Shown piece by piece: positions 48,613 through 61,871 of a DNA stretch of 64,000 nucleotides; positions within the stretch are counted from its first letter, which is position 1, and each line of letters opens with the position of its first letter. The position numbers were made by a program, and so were the translations under genes. Source of the DNA: Ceratodon purpureus (lineage: Eukaryota > Streptophyta > Bryopsida > Pseudoditrichales > Ditrichaceae); assembly GCA_014871385.1 (NCBI GenBank), contig CM026424.1, forward strand, positions 15,652,892-15,716,891, written 5' to 3'. The notes beneath the pieces are model-generated. The model was not told where the DNA came from and searched no databases. It saw only the letters and a program-made list of their open reading frames with translations.

Positions 48613-49023
48613 AGGTAGAATCACCTTAAACCGTGCGAATAAGAGATTCAGCATGGTTGTGGACCTCGTGTGTACTGTTTGTAATTTTTCCTGGATGGGG
48701 AAACAGGAGGGAGAGTGAATGCAAAAATTTCCAGAATTAAATAGCAAAAATTGAATTTACTACAAATTTTTGAAGCGAAAAGTGTACATGACCTTAAAGT
48801 GATCAGTAGACTCTCCTTTGTGGCGCTCACGCATGTAGCTAAAACCGTGCAAATAGAGTTAATGAACCATGAATCTATGAACCAACCACCTCCCTACACG
48901 TGTCCATATCGAGTCACTATTTATGAAATTGCTGTGCACGCAATAAGGTCCATGCCATGGGTGGCTAAGGGGCGGTCTACCCTGCGCTTCTGGGGGGCCG
49001 CACGGTTTAAGGTGATTCTACCT
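48613..49023 (-). mobile_element. MITE, AGGTAGAATCACC family, copy 2
   Basis: Nearly identical to 586-999 in reverse orientation. The ends are AGGTAGAATCACCTTAAACC and complement, with TA on both flanks (48611-48612 and 49024-49025). Two copies in different flanking DNA, both bounded by TA, confirm the boundaries. Confidence 0.88.
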
Positions 49024-49025
49024 TA

Positions 49026-52000
49026 CTATGTCACAGACTTTGATAGACACAAGGAACTTGTTCAGTGGCTCGGAATACTATTTAATAGTTCCTGATTTTG
49101 AACTACACTCCTAGAAGGTAATTCATGTGTTCAATCCGGAATTGGAACCCAAATACAGTAGGTTGGTGTGCCATGCAGAAAGCCGTGTGAGTGAAGAGCC
49201 CATTGAATCCTCCATCATGACTTTGTGGATAGAATATTAAATAACCTAGGATCTGAATGAAATGGACTTAGCTGTCATGACGAACAACACAGCAGTTGCG
49301 CAAAAAGTGCCCCTTCGTTCGGTACCATTATCCCATACCTGCACACAAGTAATGGCATCCACTACATTACTTGCTGTAAAATTGTGGGTTTGCACCATTG
49401 AACACCTGTAGAACCTTTCCTCCATTGCAAACTTTTGTTTTTCTTATGAATGTGGAGCTGCATCCTCTATACATTTATGAATGAACAATGAATTCTCTCA
49501 TATTATGCGCAATTCATGATGTTTACTTCAGACCTAATCACTATATTTTTTTCAAATAAATGATTGAGTTAATTGAAAATTCTTCTAGTGTTTTACAGTG
49601 ACCATTGTTTCTTTTACAACCTTCATTTAGCACGAACAATCTTCATTTACGCATGCTCAAAGCATATATTAAAATGTCTCTAAGAATTAATCTCTGAAAT
49701 CATTTTGGTAATAGAGAAATACCATCTTTTCCCAACTGTAATTGACTTGGTTATTTGATCTTTTAGTTTAATGTTGTAGTTGAAAATACTAGAAACTAAA
49801 ATATTTATTCTCAAAGAAAAGGAGTAGCTTTATGCCATGAATCCTTTTTCCTTTGGACTTAGGTCTAGAGGTGAAACAAACGAACACTTAATTGACACTA
49901 TCACCTTCCAAAACCAGAGTTTTTTTTCTTTTTAAGTTGGGTGGAGTTTACAAAGAACCCCAGCCTAGAATTTTCATTATGAGAACATACTTATGGGTGG
50001 GTAAAATTACATGGATTATCTTTTAAACCCACTCAAGTTAACCCTTTAACGCTTCAGCGTCTAGAATCTGGACGCTCCATGACTTTCAGCAGTCCAATTT
50101 TTGTGGTGTTTGATGGTTTTCATCCATTTCTATTTTTTTCTTAAACTCTTGTGTTAGTTGACTACCATTTGCACGGTGTGGATCTTCAAGATAAAATCTT
50201 GTGATTTTTTGAAAATCTATAGAATTGGTTTATGTCGAGTTTCATCCTTAGTTCAAAAAGTGAGATCTTAAATATGATTTTCCAAAATAAGTGGAATCAA
50301 ATAATGGAAATTATACCATCACATAGTACATGTTATTCCAAATTCACAACAATTTTTTTTAGTAAAAAATTGCTTACTTGAGATTTTTAATTGAATTTTA
50401 AAAAAAACCTTGCAATACTGATTTAAAAATATAAATGACTTCTTTTATAAATCCAACCGTATAGATGTGATCTCCATATTGAGATTTACAACTATTGCTT
50501 GTATATCCACTTGATTTTTGTGAATCATCAAACATTTATAACACATTTGTGAAATCAGTGATGGATTGGGACCTTAAAGCGTTAATGCTTTTCTAGATAC
50601 AAATGAACTCTCCATGGTTGCATAAAAATTCCAAGCTGACTCACAGGCCAATTAGATACCGCATTAACAGATAATAGAAGAAAGAGCCCATGGGTGCGCT
50701 GTCGGTAAACAGAAAGTCCCGGGTTCAAATAATTAATTAATTCCTCCCCAGCCCAGGTGTCGGTGCCCATACCCTGCCAGGTCAAAGGGGAGTTTGAACT
50801 TAACAACCCTTTTTATATAAAATTAAATAATAATATAACAACACTCCAATATGGATGAACAAATCAAAACAAAGCCCAAACAGAAGGGATGAGCAACTGT
50901 AGAGAATGGGCAGAGGTGAATTATTAATAGTTTTCCACATCAATGGACGGTGCAAGCAAGGCTGCCCTGGCCCTTTAACGGCACCATAATCGAGACCCAT
51001 TTGGTCCAATTTTTTTATTTTTTATTTTTTATTTTTGAGAACAATGATGCACTTTATTCATTGGGTCCATTTTTTGAAAAGATTAAATTGCTGGAATTAG
51101 GGGCTTGAAGGGAGGAGAGAGAGCCCCAGTGGCCCAGGAATCTGATCCATATTCTTGGGAAATGAAACACAATTTGCTGATGAATATACTCACAAAATGA
51201 ATAGGTTACAGTGCTTCAGTGAGTGACTCATGGTGCTTCGTCTCCTTAATACTGTGAGGTGTTTCAAAAATAATAAATAATGATAAAATAAAATAAAAAT
51301 GCTGTGAGGTGTTGGTGATTTTGCTTGACCTTGAAGTTTGAAAGCGTCTCTGACATGACAATAAGTTGGACCAAAAGTGTGAAATTGGCCCTTTGGAGTC
51401 TTGGAGATATTTGGGGGCTACAAGAAGCTCTAAATTTTGCAGCACCCAATTTTGACGATAAAATCATGAGCATGTTTTGCAGCAGGTGCAGGGGTGAAAC
51501 GCCATAGATGACCAATCTGGACACTGAATATCTACAGATTTAATTTAGTACCTTCATGTGTTGTTTTTGATGAATGTTTTGAGCTACAACTCCTTGTCAA
51601 GTTGTATACTTCATCTAGTGGAGTTCTTTAGCTATGAAAATAATCAATTTTTTGAGTATGGTGTTCCGGTGTTAGTAATTCATGCATCCACAGTAATGAT
51701 AGTGAAGGGTGTAGTACATTTCATACAACAGGGAACATGAAAGAGATAGTGTCTGTCATACGTATTTTTCCCGTACCATTAACCAGATCCTGTCTCTTTG
51801 TATCCTCCAGATTTTTACACGCTACAGGTCTCTTTCACAGTGGACTACTAACTTAGTAGCTAAAACATACTTATCAATGTTGAAAATTGAAAGCCTTTGT
51901 CTGTTTTTCACTGTGGACTAGGAACTAAGTTGCTAAAACATACATATCAATGTTGAAAATTGAGAGCCTTTGTCTGGTCTAAGGTACTGAGTAAAAACAT

Positions 52001-55000
52001 GTCAAAATATACTCAGTACTAATGAAATCCCCCTTTCAACAGCAATTACCAAGACACTAATACCTTCTCAAGTGTTTGTTGGGCCCTGCCCTTATAGAGA
52101 ATGCATATTGCATGGTGTTCAAAAGTACTGTTATATATCCTATTCCACATTGATGTACTATTGTTTGGTATAACACTATTTAGTTGCTACATGGCCTTTG
52201 TGGTATCCAACAACAAATAAGACACCATTCCAAATTCACATCAACTTGGGTCATCAAATGCACTAACTTCGATTACAAGTGCAATCCAAGGACCTGAAAA
52301 ATTGACCATCATGTTTTCCAATTGACTGGGATGCACAAAAAATGAGAAATACTGTAGCAAGCATGTTTAATGGCGGGTCTGACTTGGTGAAGATTCCGGA
52401 GGAGAAAGACGAACCCATGGGGAGGATGACCCTACACATCATATATTCACATACCTGTAGTGGGAGAAGAAAACTCCTTTATGGATTGATAATTCCAAGG
52501 CGAATTAGAAATGCTGGAATGTACTTGTATCTGCCCCTAAGCATGGAGAGGGGAATCCATTTTCTCAGATTCAACTCCCATGTTCTCTTCCCGTGCATGA
52601 TCCCGGGTCCAAGTGTCGCAAATCTAGATGCCCACTTTGCCACCTCAGCGAAAAGGAACTCCACCTGGTCACATTTCGTTTGAAGGCTTTGTCACTGCCA
52701 GGAATGCCAGCTTGAAATGGGTGCATGGCCGTTTCTTCGATTATGAGCGGTAGGGTACCCATGCATCGAAAATATTATTTTTTTGGTGTGGTAGCAATGG
52801 GCAGCAGCCAACTTCGTGCCAGATATTCATCACGTAACAATCAAGATACATTGTACTTTGAAATGAAAGTTGTTGAGTTATACGAAGGGAAGAATTTAGA
52901 AGATGGGCAGAGACGTTGGCAGAGGTGGAAATCAATTGAATATTGCAGACCTGAAGCATGATAAGCTGGCAGGAGTCTGGACATATTACGCATTGTGTGT
53001 TATGATGACTCTATGAAGAAGTCTTCGCTAGGGATCCAAGATGGGTTTAGATGTATGTGGAAGGGTTTTTGGCTTGACACATAGCATTTTCTGAATAAGA
53101 AAGATGGTGACTCAACCCTGAGCTTGGTCTAACATTACGCTGTGGGACATATGAGATGACAGATCAGCAGCGACACGGATAAAACAAATTGTTGATATTG
53201 TTACCGCAGCCCCAGAAAACATATTCTGGTTCTTGGATATTCAATAAGTATTGTAAAAATGATATATTTTGAGTCGTGCTCTGATGGCTTCAAGCAGTAA
53301 TCTCGTTTTGGCTACATTGTTTTGACGGTGTACCTCTATTCAAACTACTCTAGGATGGCCAGACTTTTGATGCACATGGTCTAATTTGCAATTCTGTAAT
53401 TGAAACTTAGCTGACTCAACGAGACAAAATGAAAGGGTGGATCAGGTGGTATAATGTAATGGCTTGTGAAGGAGTCTTTGAAATTATTATAAATGATATA
53501 TTGTGTTTGTATCTCCAATTTGTATTTAGTAGCTTATCTTCAAAATGATCTTAAATTAGAGTAAGTCTTTAGAATTCTAGAAAACCTCTTGGAAGTCAAA
53601 TTTTTTCTTTGTCAACTAGTGATTGAGAATAATAGAATGCAATTATGGTACACTAAAACCCTAATTGCCTTAATTTGCATTATCCTAATCCATGTATTTA
53701 TAAATCAACCACCTAATTTTTGTAAAGGGTTAGGATGGATTGAAATAACTTTTCCTATACAAAGTTAATTCGAAATGAACTTATAAATTTTATTTATTTA
53801 AATTATATTTGTAGTATGCTTCTACATTTTGTTAGTTTTCATTGTAGAATGAATAACATCTTTCAATAATTTTTTGTAATTCCATTATATCGTAAGTTGA
53901 TAGCATGTTTGTTCATAAAAAATCTTAAATAAAAAAATTTGAAATTTAAGGATGGAAAATGAGGTAATTTTTAGTGATTCTTATCTATTCTAGACATTTA
54001 AGACTTTATGTAGCTTGAAACAAATAAAATCAAAATATTAAAATTATTAGAGATGAACCTTGTTTTCAAAAAATGAATTAAATGATTGTTTGAGATTGAA
54101 CAAACCTGCTATTGACGTTTTTATAATATATAAACAAAGAAATTAAATAGTATCAATAACCATTCTAACTAAAATCCATGTCATTACAAAAAAAGATGAT
54201 TTTAGCATTTCCAAAATAATACATCTACGGATTTTGTCTATGCCATTCCTACAGACTCTCCACCATTTAGAACCCTAATCCTGTGAATTCCCTCCACCTT
54301 TCTCGGAGTTCTGAATGGATCATAGCAGTAGTTCAAGATCTTTTGATTCTGAAATTTGGAAACACAGAGGTAACATCGGCATTGATGCGAGGACTACCGG
54401 GTTAAAGTTCCAGACTGATTCTTACATTATGACATGCTATTTTATACCTTTTGCATCACACTCCTAAGTTTAGTTTTTTTTTTTTGGGATCATTTATTAC
54501 TGCATCAACGGACACACTCATAAGTTTTAACCAATCTTTTTCTTTCACTTCAATTTTAAATCTAAAATAAACAAATAATGAGGTGCAAAACAATAAAGTT
54601 CGGAGCCGTGATGGTGTCCAATGTTTGTAAAACTGTGACCCAAGTGGGCTTGGTCCGGATGTTGGAAGCCATAAACCCAGGACTTTAGAAAATCCGGAGT
54701 AGGTAAAAGGGCAGGGCAGGGGGCAGGTGGGCAGGAGGGAGCCGCCATCTCTGAGGTGAAGGACTGGGTCTCACTCCAATCAGCGCCGGAAGTCTGTGCA
54801 CTCCCATCTAGGCTCCACCAATCCAGTCCCCTTTACGAAACCACTCACTCCCCCATGACGCGTCTTCAACGGAAGTTTACTTCTTTCCAGCCCAAAACAT
54901 ATTTTATATTATTCACATCGTGATGGCAGATTCACTGTGATGATCATTTACCAGGATGGAAGGTCTTGTCAAGCTCATTCTCGTGACCAACGGCTCTGTG

Positions 55001-57554
55001 GAATCTTTAAATTTACTTTCACGGAGATAAGAACATGGTATAATCATATTCTTTTTTGTTTTGTTTTTCCCCAGGAGCTTGCTGCGGTAACTGTTCCATG
55101 CAAATGAAGTTGCTCTCTGTGTGGCTATAGGCTTATGTGGTGGAATATTCGGTGACCTCGAATTGGTGATTTTGTATAGTTTTTTCTGTTGGTCGTTTCC
55201 CTCGTTTTTGTTTTGGTGAACATCTTCGCCGGCAGTGTCTGTTTGGTTCTTCCTTTCCCCCCCTGGTTCTTCCTTTTTCCCTAGTAATAATGTTTATCAC
55301 CTGTGTCAAAGTAATATTTGGAAAATATGAATTAGGAAATAGTTAAAAAGAAGAATGAAATGGGAATGAAGTCTCGGGAAAAGTGGGGTAGCAGGTTTGG
55401 GCACCCAACCTCCAGGCGATCTTTCCTCACTAAAGTACTATTCGGAGGAGGGAAACTAGACACAAAACCTACTTTGTGCGCAAATGGGAAACTTTCTAAG
55501 CCCGACCTAAATTTTAGGAATGAAAGCAGTTGTAGGAAGGTTTAAGTTTTGGGTACAGTGACGTATTTGGGTATGCCTCCCCTGGTCAGCACCGCAATAG
55601 CAGTCCCTCGAGAGGACACAGTGTGCACGCAAAAGAGGACTTTGGCATGCCAGCAGAGAAAACTATTTAGCGCCCACAGCATCCAGCGTTGAATGCCAAG
55701 CTTGAGAAGTTCCCGGAGCAATAGCGAGCCGAGGGAGTAGTAGCTTTCCTCTTGTGTCAACGCGGTGCAGCCCATTTCTGGAGCAGAGGCCAAATGCATC
55801 AGCAATTTGCAGTGTATGAACCCATTTTAAGATTTCTATATCCAGAAAACCACATATATAACTCGAGGTTATGATTCGAGAACATGCTGCCTACCTCGCG
55901 CTGATCCGAGGAGATCACATCATGTTGTCGAGGTTTGAAATTTTTGGCTAGGTGTACCGTGCTGTACTGAAATGCATCCGAGGTGAGCAGCTTCAGGATT
56001 TGGAATGGAAAATAAAGCAGAGACGGATCTAAGGCAAAGAACGTAGGACAGAGAGACGAAGGCAACATGCTGGAACGTCACATCTGTGTACTTTGAGCAA
56101 TTTGAGATGTTGTGAGGCTTGACGATGAACAGCAGAGAAATGATTGGAAGAAAACCTATTTGCTGACGATGGTGACCGTTGGAGCATAACCACTTCAATT
56201 CGGAACTTGTCTCGTTCACGTTCGGTTGAGAGAGCATAAAAATTAGCCTTTATGTCTCAAGATATTGTTCGAGATTCTGGAGAGAGGATTCCTTCCATTG
56301 GGCTCAATGACGGGCGCCTTGTAAAGTCAAGAGTGAAGGCCAACGATAGGGCAGAGGTAAGTGATGAGAGCAATGATGATAACTTTCTTGACAGGTCCAA
56401 GGATGCACGTCGCAGATTCGTTGTGGCTGGACTAGCCACTCTTGTGGAAGTGCTGTAGGAGCTGTAACTTGTGACAAGCCTTTTGAGGACCAATTTGAAT
56501 GAATTGAATACTCTAAGTGAAGTGGATTAGGACCTTGAAGTCGTTACTGAATCTTTCTGCGTCACCGGAACCTGCCAGGGCTGTGCGCTACATATGCAAT
56601 TCTTATTCAGAAACTTTGATTCAGAATTGCTTTACTCGTTCGAAAGCTCGGACGCTGAGCCGTTACAATAGTTTTCACCTGCATGTCCGATTCCGAGCAG
56701 TAGACCCCCGGTGACGACCCCAATGTACTGAATGATGTGGTGACAATCGAAGGTACGTGGAAGTTTTGACATAAGGAGAAGCAATACAAGTTACACATAA
56801 ATTTAGGCTTCCAGCCCACAGGTCGAGCAGTAGCTTCAACTTACCATCATAGGTCGACTTACAATTACGATTCATTATACACAATTGCAAAGAACGATTT
56901 AATGTTCATGTCAATGATTGAGAAGTGCAACACACTGAATGAAAATAAAAGTAAATAAGCTGTCTATTTCAGGGTTCTTAATTAATACCTTACTCAACAC
57001 ATTACCTCTACTTTCATTGAGCTTGCTATAAGATACCGAGCACTCCGGACCTGTCAGCGACAATGTCAATGGCATGAATACTGCCAGCAATATAAGCAGA
57101 AGTTCAAAAAAGACTCTACAGCTAGCCACCAAACTATCCAAGAATTTTTTGGACCCATGATAGGGACCAAGATAGCGAACATACGACGCCAGTGAAGAGA
57201 AAAGATGTATCACCATGAACACACATTAGCGAGTCTGATAGTACGCCTCCAAAAAAGGCTACACGCAGTTCAGATCACCCAAGCTCCAATTGTGTCAGCT
57301 GAAGAGTGCACAAAAAGAGTGGCGTGTCAAGGTACACAGCTTGGAAAAAGCTGGTTGGGGGGGAAAAAAAAAAACAACGCCCCTAATGGTATTGGGAAAA
57401 ATACAATCAAGAAGCTTCAGCATCTATTACACATGCACCTTTGTGAGCTATCTGAGATTCAAAATAGAAGCCCATCTGTCCTGTGGGTCACAGCTCTTCT
57501 CTTCGAAAATATATCACACTACAAACCCTCCCACTTAGTTGCGGCTGGAGTGAA
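49026..57554. other. Long intergenic stretch, no supported gene
   Basis: About 8.5 kb without a recognisable exon series. Open ATG frames at 52342-52683 (+, 113 codons) and 56252-56458 (+, 68 codons) have no motif, repeat or neighbouring exon that I can recognise. A tandem duplication is at 51831-51976 and a TTTTTTA run near 51010-51036. A tRNA B-box-like GGGTTCAAAT at about 50719-50728 has no foldable tRNA around it. Confidence 0.5.
51831..51976. repeat. Tandem duplication, two 73-bp units
   Basis: Units 51831-51903 and 51904-51976 share GTGGACTA, AAAACATAC, TATCAATGTTGAAAATTGA and GCCTTTGTCTG in order, with about nine differences by eye. No coding content. Confidence 0.8.
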
Positions 57555-58810
57555 TCATTTTGGGTTCCTCAGAACGATGATGACAGAATCCCCTCGTAAA
57601 AACATCTTACTGATAAAGCGGTCCTTGTTAACAGGCTTGGCTTTCTTCCTGCCCTTACCAGTTTTTGGCACCTGACAATACATTGCAAGAGTAAATGTTA
57701 GCGTCCAACTCTGGGGCATGTCGTCAAACATCACAAGATCATATATACGATCCCTATCAATCCCAAAACAGAAACACAAGAACGGAAACCTTTGCAAGAC
57801 TTCGAGGCACAGTGCAATTGAGTACCTCTGTCCACATCTCTTTCACGTTTTCGAGAACCATATTGCAGTGACGATCGAACGCTTTCACTCGCCCTAATAG
57901 CTTCTTGTTATTTCGGCAATTGATAAGCACCTGCCACATTTAGGCATTTACCACTCATGTTAATGCTAAACAAAATACCTACTACTACTTTGCAACAGAG
58001 AAAGTAATGTTGAATGCAGAATCTGAAGCTCAGCAAGCTTCAGTGCTAAAAAATTTATCAGTGCAGCTGGTGCCTAGATTCTTTTGTAACTTTCAGTGAA
58101 AATCTTTTATCGTATCTTTCTCACCAAAACAAGTATAGCCATGCATCAGACTACAGATGATCTTAAAAATCTTCACAAGTGCAAAGATAACAAACCTGAG
58201 TGTTGTTTTTCACGGACATCGTCAGCACAGAAAGGGGACCCGTGGAGAATTCCTCCTCCTCCGTCTTTTCCTGTACACGCAAAATCCTGATAAGCGTACC
58301 ATCACACTGAAAACTCAAACAAAAAAAGCGACCAATCCTAAATAAAAATACCTCTTCAAAACAAGAAAACCCTCACCCAACCACACCAAAAACCCTCGCT
58401 CGATTATTTAAAAGATCTTGAAAGACACAAGCAAGAAAAGAACTTACAGTATCCTCCTCCATCGGCCGTGCACTGCAACACAAAACCCCAACCCCAACCC
58501 CCGTCAGTAGCCCATTCACGCAATGCACCAACAGATCGCCTCCTCAAACCCTAAAAACCCCGCACATCACAAAACCCTCACACACAAACCCTAAACCCCC
58601 GTAAAAGCTCCACTCCAACCATAACCAATCCTCAACAACCACATAACCTCCAGAAAAACGATCAATCACTCCAAACCACTCCAAACCCTAGACAGAAACC
58701 CTCCACCACGATACCACCATTTTCACACACACCATAGCGCAAAAAGCAAAAACGGCGAAACGCGGCAACAGAAGCAACAAAGCAACGGCGCTTGTGGCGA
58801 CTTACCTCAT
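57555..58810 (-). CDS. SmD2: Small nuclear ribonucleoprotein SmD2
   Basis: Five coding exons on the minus strand: 58810-58806, 58472-58448, 58270-58196, 57930-57826, 57671-57555. They total 327 nt (108 aa), the usual SmD2 length. SmD2 is one of seven Sm proteins that ring the Sm site of U1, U2, U4 and U5 snRNAs in the spliceosome. The Sm1 and Sm2 motifs are intact ([35 protein letters not shown]) with the conserved basic loop [16 protein letters not shown]. The start is placed in a first exon carrying only ATGAG. Joined to the next exon it gives MSARPMEED, matching the MSRPMEED-type start of plant homologues. Using the internal Met (58462) instead would lose five residues. Lys replaces Arg at several positions relative to the Arabidopsis protein as I recall it. 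Confidence 0.94.
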
Positions 58811-58998
58811 GGTGGCGAACGTGAAATACCGAAGCTCCGAACCGAGACGCGAGCGATGCGAAGCCGGGAGAGTGTCTGCGAAACGACGACGGAGCCTGCG
58901 CTTGAGGGAGCGACGTCGGAGAGAAACCTCGAGGTCGAAGAGAGCTTGGCAATGACTTAGAGGTTTTTTGTTGAGCCGTTCTCGGACAGTAGTCTTTT

Positions 58999-59078
58999 CA
59001 GCTCCCCGTTCCCAGATCTTCGTCTTAGGAACATTTACAGTGGGCTTTACAGCTCCCCGTTCCCAGATCTTGGTCTTG
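58999..59078. repeat. Short tandem repeat in the SmD2 upstream region
   Basis: CAGCTCCCCGTTCCCAGATC with a few following bases occurs twice, starting at 58999 and 59050 (51-bp spacing). It lies about 190-270 bp before the SmD2 start codon, so it may be part of its promoter; function unknown. Confidence 0.6.
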
Positions 59079-59144
59079 GGATCATGTAAAGGTGTATTTT
59101 ATGTAGATTTGTTTCAGTGTGGTGGAGTGCCATTATAGCAGGTT

Positions 59145-59337
59145 TGTCCAAAAATAATTCTAAAATTGAAAAAATAAATAAATTAGGAAATTATGATAAA
59201 AAATGAAATGAGAAAAGAAAGAATATATATTTTTTTTAAGATCATTGTTAAGAGTTATTTGAGGGTATTTTAAGTGATATTTTTGATAAAAAATAAAAAA
59301 TGAGAAATTCAAAATTTTAAAATCAGATGTTAAATGT
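59145..59337 (+). repeat. Copy C of the duplicated block, distal part
   Basis: Its reverse complement matches 39422-39622 beyond the CACTAG-ended element, including AGAATTATTTTTGGACAAAC at the far end. This shows that copies B and C are one continuous inverted duplication with the element inside. Confidence 0.7.
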
Positions 59338-60037
59338 TACTAGTAGACATGTATCTCAAGTACAGTAAAATTAATTGTAAAAATGAGTTAATTTTGGGTG
59401 GTGAACATCGGTGTTAAGATAATACTATTTGGTGTGATTAGTTACTTGAGAGGCCTATTCTAGAGAGTTTGAATGGATTCTCTTTGCATTCAGTGGTTCC
59501 ATTAGCAAACTGATTTTGTTTGATTCCACGTGGGTAAGGAGAATTATGCTGTTTTGCATGTAAGTTTTTTTTACATTTATGTTGGTAATGGTACAAAAAT
59601 CTACCAGGTTCTCATCACAGAGTGTGTCAACATCACTCTGTGACGAGAATGTTACTGTATGAAGAGAGGAAAGAGAGTAAAAGTTTGTGATGAGAGGATA
59701 GAGAGTGTTAGTTTGAATACTGGAGAAGTGTAATGAGATGCGCAATGCTTATGGGACTTCTGCAAGTGGACATTCACCTGACAAAAAATGACCTTCTCCA
59801 TATCCGCATGGGCCCTACTTGGGTAAATAAAACACCACCATTGCTCGGAAGTTAACTCTCTAAACCCACACTTCACAAACTCTTGTCTTCCACTTTGACA
59901 TCAGACGTTGCTACAACATCACCCCGGTCACTATACATCTACACCAACAATTACAATGAGCTAAAAAGATCACTTGTCCCAAAAAGATTAACACCATTTT
60001 AGATTTTCGTTGTAGTTGGACGCTGATTCTACTAGTG
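59338..60037 (-). mobile_element. CACTAG-ended non-autonomous element, copy in inverted block
   Basis: It begins TACTAGTAGACATG and ends GATTCTACTAGTG, with TGT on both flanks (59335-59337 and 60038-60040), the complement of the ACA duplication seen at 38671-39421. The interior matches the other copies and has the uninterrupted site of the 736-bp nested insertion found at 35168-35903. Confidence 0.8.
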
Positions 60038-61735
60038 TGTTCAAAAATAATAATTATTTGTGTTCCATATGGTAGACATGCTATGGTGTTCTAGTATATT
60101 TTCTTACTCTTTTTGGTATGTTAAAAATGGAGAAAGTAGATTTTCTAGATTTGAGATAGTATGAAGCTGAGAATGTAAAGAATGAATTCTATTTTTGTGA
60201 AACAACACCTAATTTAAAAAGAAATTCACTCCTACAATGTGGAAAGAAATGATATATATTTGGATATAAGAAAGTTAAAAAGAAAAAAAATTGGACTTCT
60301 TGTTTTTGATTTTCAATACAACAATATAAAAAAGAAATAAATCCAAAAATACTATAAACGATTTTTAAGATATTTATTTACATTATTGGAAAGATAAAAA
60401 AAATTAAAGGAATTTAGAATGTGTACATGTAAAAGATAGTATAAAGACAAGAAGTCAAAGATAGGAGGCAACATCATTCGTATTCTTTATTCAATCATTT
60501 GATTTAAAAAGAAAATTTCATTCTTTTTATTTCTACTAATGATAGTGAATGTTTTCTAAAAATCCAAATTATCATAAAATGGAAGTGAAGATCCATAGCA
60601 AATGGGCTCTTTCCAAAACAACAGTAATAAATAATGCTACAAACATCTACTAAATAGAAAAAAAAAATCACTACATGATCATGAGCATATTTTTTTCTCC
60701 TTCAAAAATATTTGGAACATCCCTAGCCAGATGGAAATGTACCAAAAGGATGAAAAACCCACAATATCCATCGACCGTGGAGAAGAAGCCAGGCGAGGGC
60801 GTCTGAGAAGACGGAAACGAGGGAGACAATGACAAAGTGATTGTGAATTTGTGAGAGTGTGAGAGAGTGAGTGTTGGAGCATGTGTTGAGCTCACGATCA
60901 TTTGGAAGCTCTGCTGTTTAGTGCAACGCAATTCCTGCTGCTCTCTGTGGCTCCATCGAGTGATCGGCGCTTGGTAAGCATTCTTCCCGGCTTCTGATTT
61001 CAGTCACCAGCTCCTGCGCTGCCGAAATTCTGTCTCTGCGCTCAACGCTACTCTGTTTTGTGCAATTAGCTTTCATGTTTACTCGCATTGCGACGTGCGT
61101 GCTTCTGTCCTTGCATTCGAGTGTTTTGTTGTAATCGTCCGCGTTCGGTTGTCTTCCCTTTGTGTAATTGCGGTGGATTTCAGACTTGCACGGTGCAGTG
61201 TTTTGTGCGTGATTGAGGTAGTCATTTTGCTTGATTGTGCTTGTACCGGCGTAGCAATTGGTGAATTTCGGAAGCGGCCACGAGATTTCTTCTGTCCGCA
61301 TTGCGATTCCAGTAACTAGCGTTGGGTGAGGTTTCTCTGACCCCTGTTTATGACATGCGATGTTCTGCCTTTGCGCTTGAGTGCCGCTCTCCCATTATGT
61401 AAAGAGGACCTTCCGTTCGTCTTCTCGATTTAGGATGTTGGATGAGGTTTAGCTAATATGTTAAGGTGCAATTCTATCTCGCTTGCTATGGAAGTTATTC
61501 TTCGTGCTAGTTAAGAGGTGATGTTTCTAAATTGTGCTACCAAATAGCGAAGGAACTGGTTGATATCTGATGCTGGTAGTGGCATCGTCTTGTCTGTCTG
61601 CACTTCGGATTCAGGCGATTGACCGAGAGCGCTTTTTGGAACTTCCGCGGGCTTCGGTTATGCATTCCATCATGTACGCCCTTCTCTCCAGGACTTTATT
61701 TGCAGCAGTGTGCCTTTGTGATGTTTCCTGATGAA
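60038..61735 (+). repeat. Copy C of the duplicated block, upstream of DMC1
   Basis: The reverse complement matches copy A (33315-34615) and copy B (37378-38670). It ends about 135 bp before the probable DMC1 start codon. It contains a GC-richer section (60.75-61.6 kb) with GAGAGTGTGAGAGAG-type leader sequence and a good splice donor (CGCTTG|GTAAGC near 60974), so it may hold the DMC1 promoter and an untranslated exon. Confidence 0.7.
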
Positions 61736-61871
61736 TACAGAATCACCGCGATATGTTACTTTGTGAAAGCTTATCAGAATTTAGTGAGATTGTCGCGCTT
61801 TACGATCCGGCAGAGGCCATTAATACTTGTGAAATGATGTTCAATGTGCCTAGCATTTGACATCGCTACAC

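Noticed and set aside
50695..50760. tRNA- or SINE-like B box (GGGTTCAAAT)
   Set aside because: No cloverleaf arms, A box or target duplication could be found around it.
52342..52683. 113-codon ATG frame
   Set aside because: No motif, no adjoining exons, and codon use not distinct from its AT-rich surroundings; most likely chance.
56252..56458. 68-codon ATG frame rich in charged residues
   Set aside because: No family recognised and no supporting exon structure.
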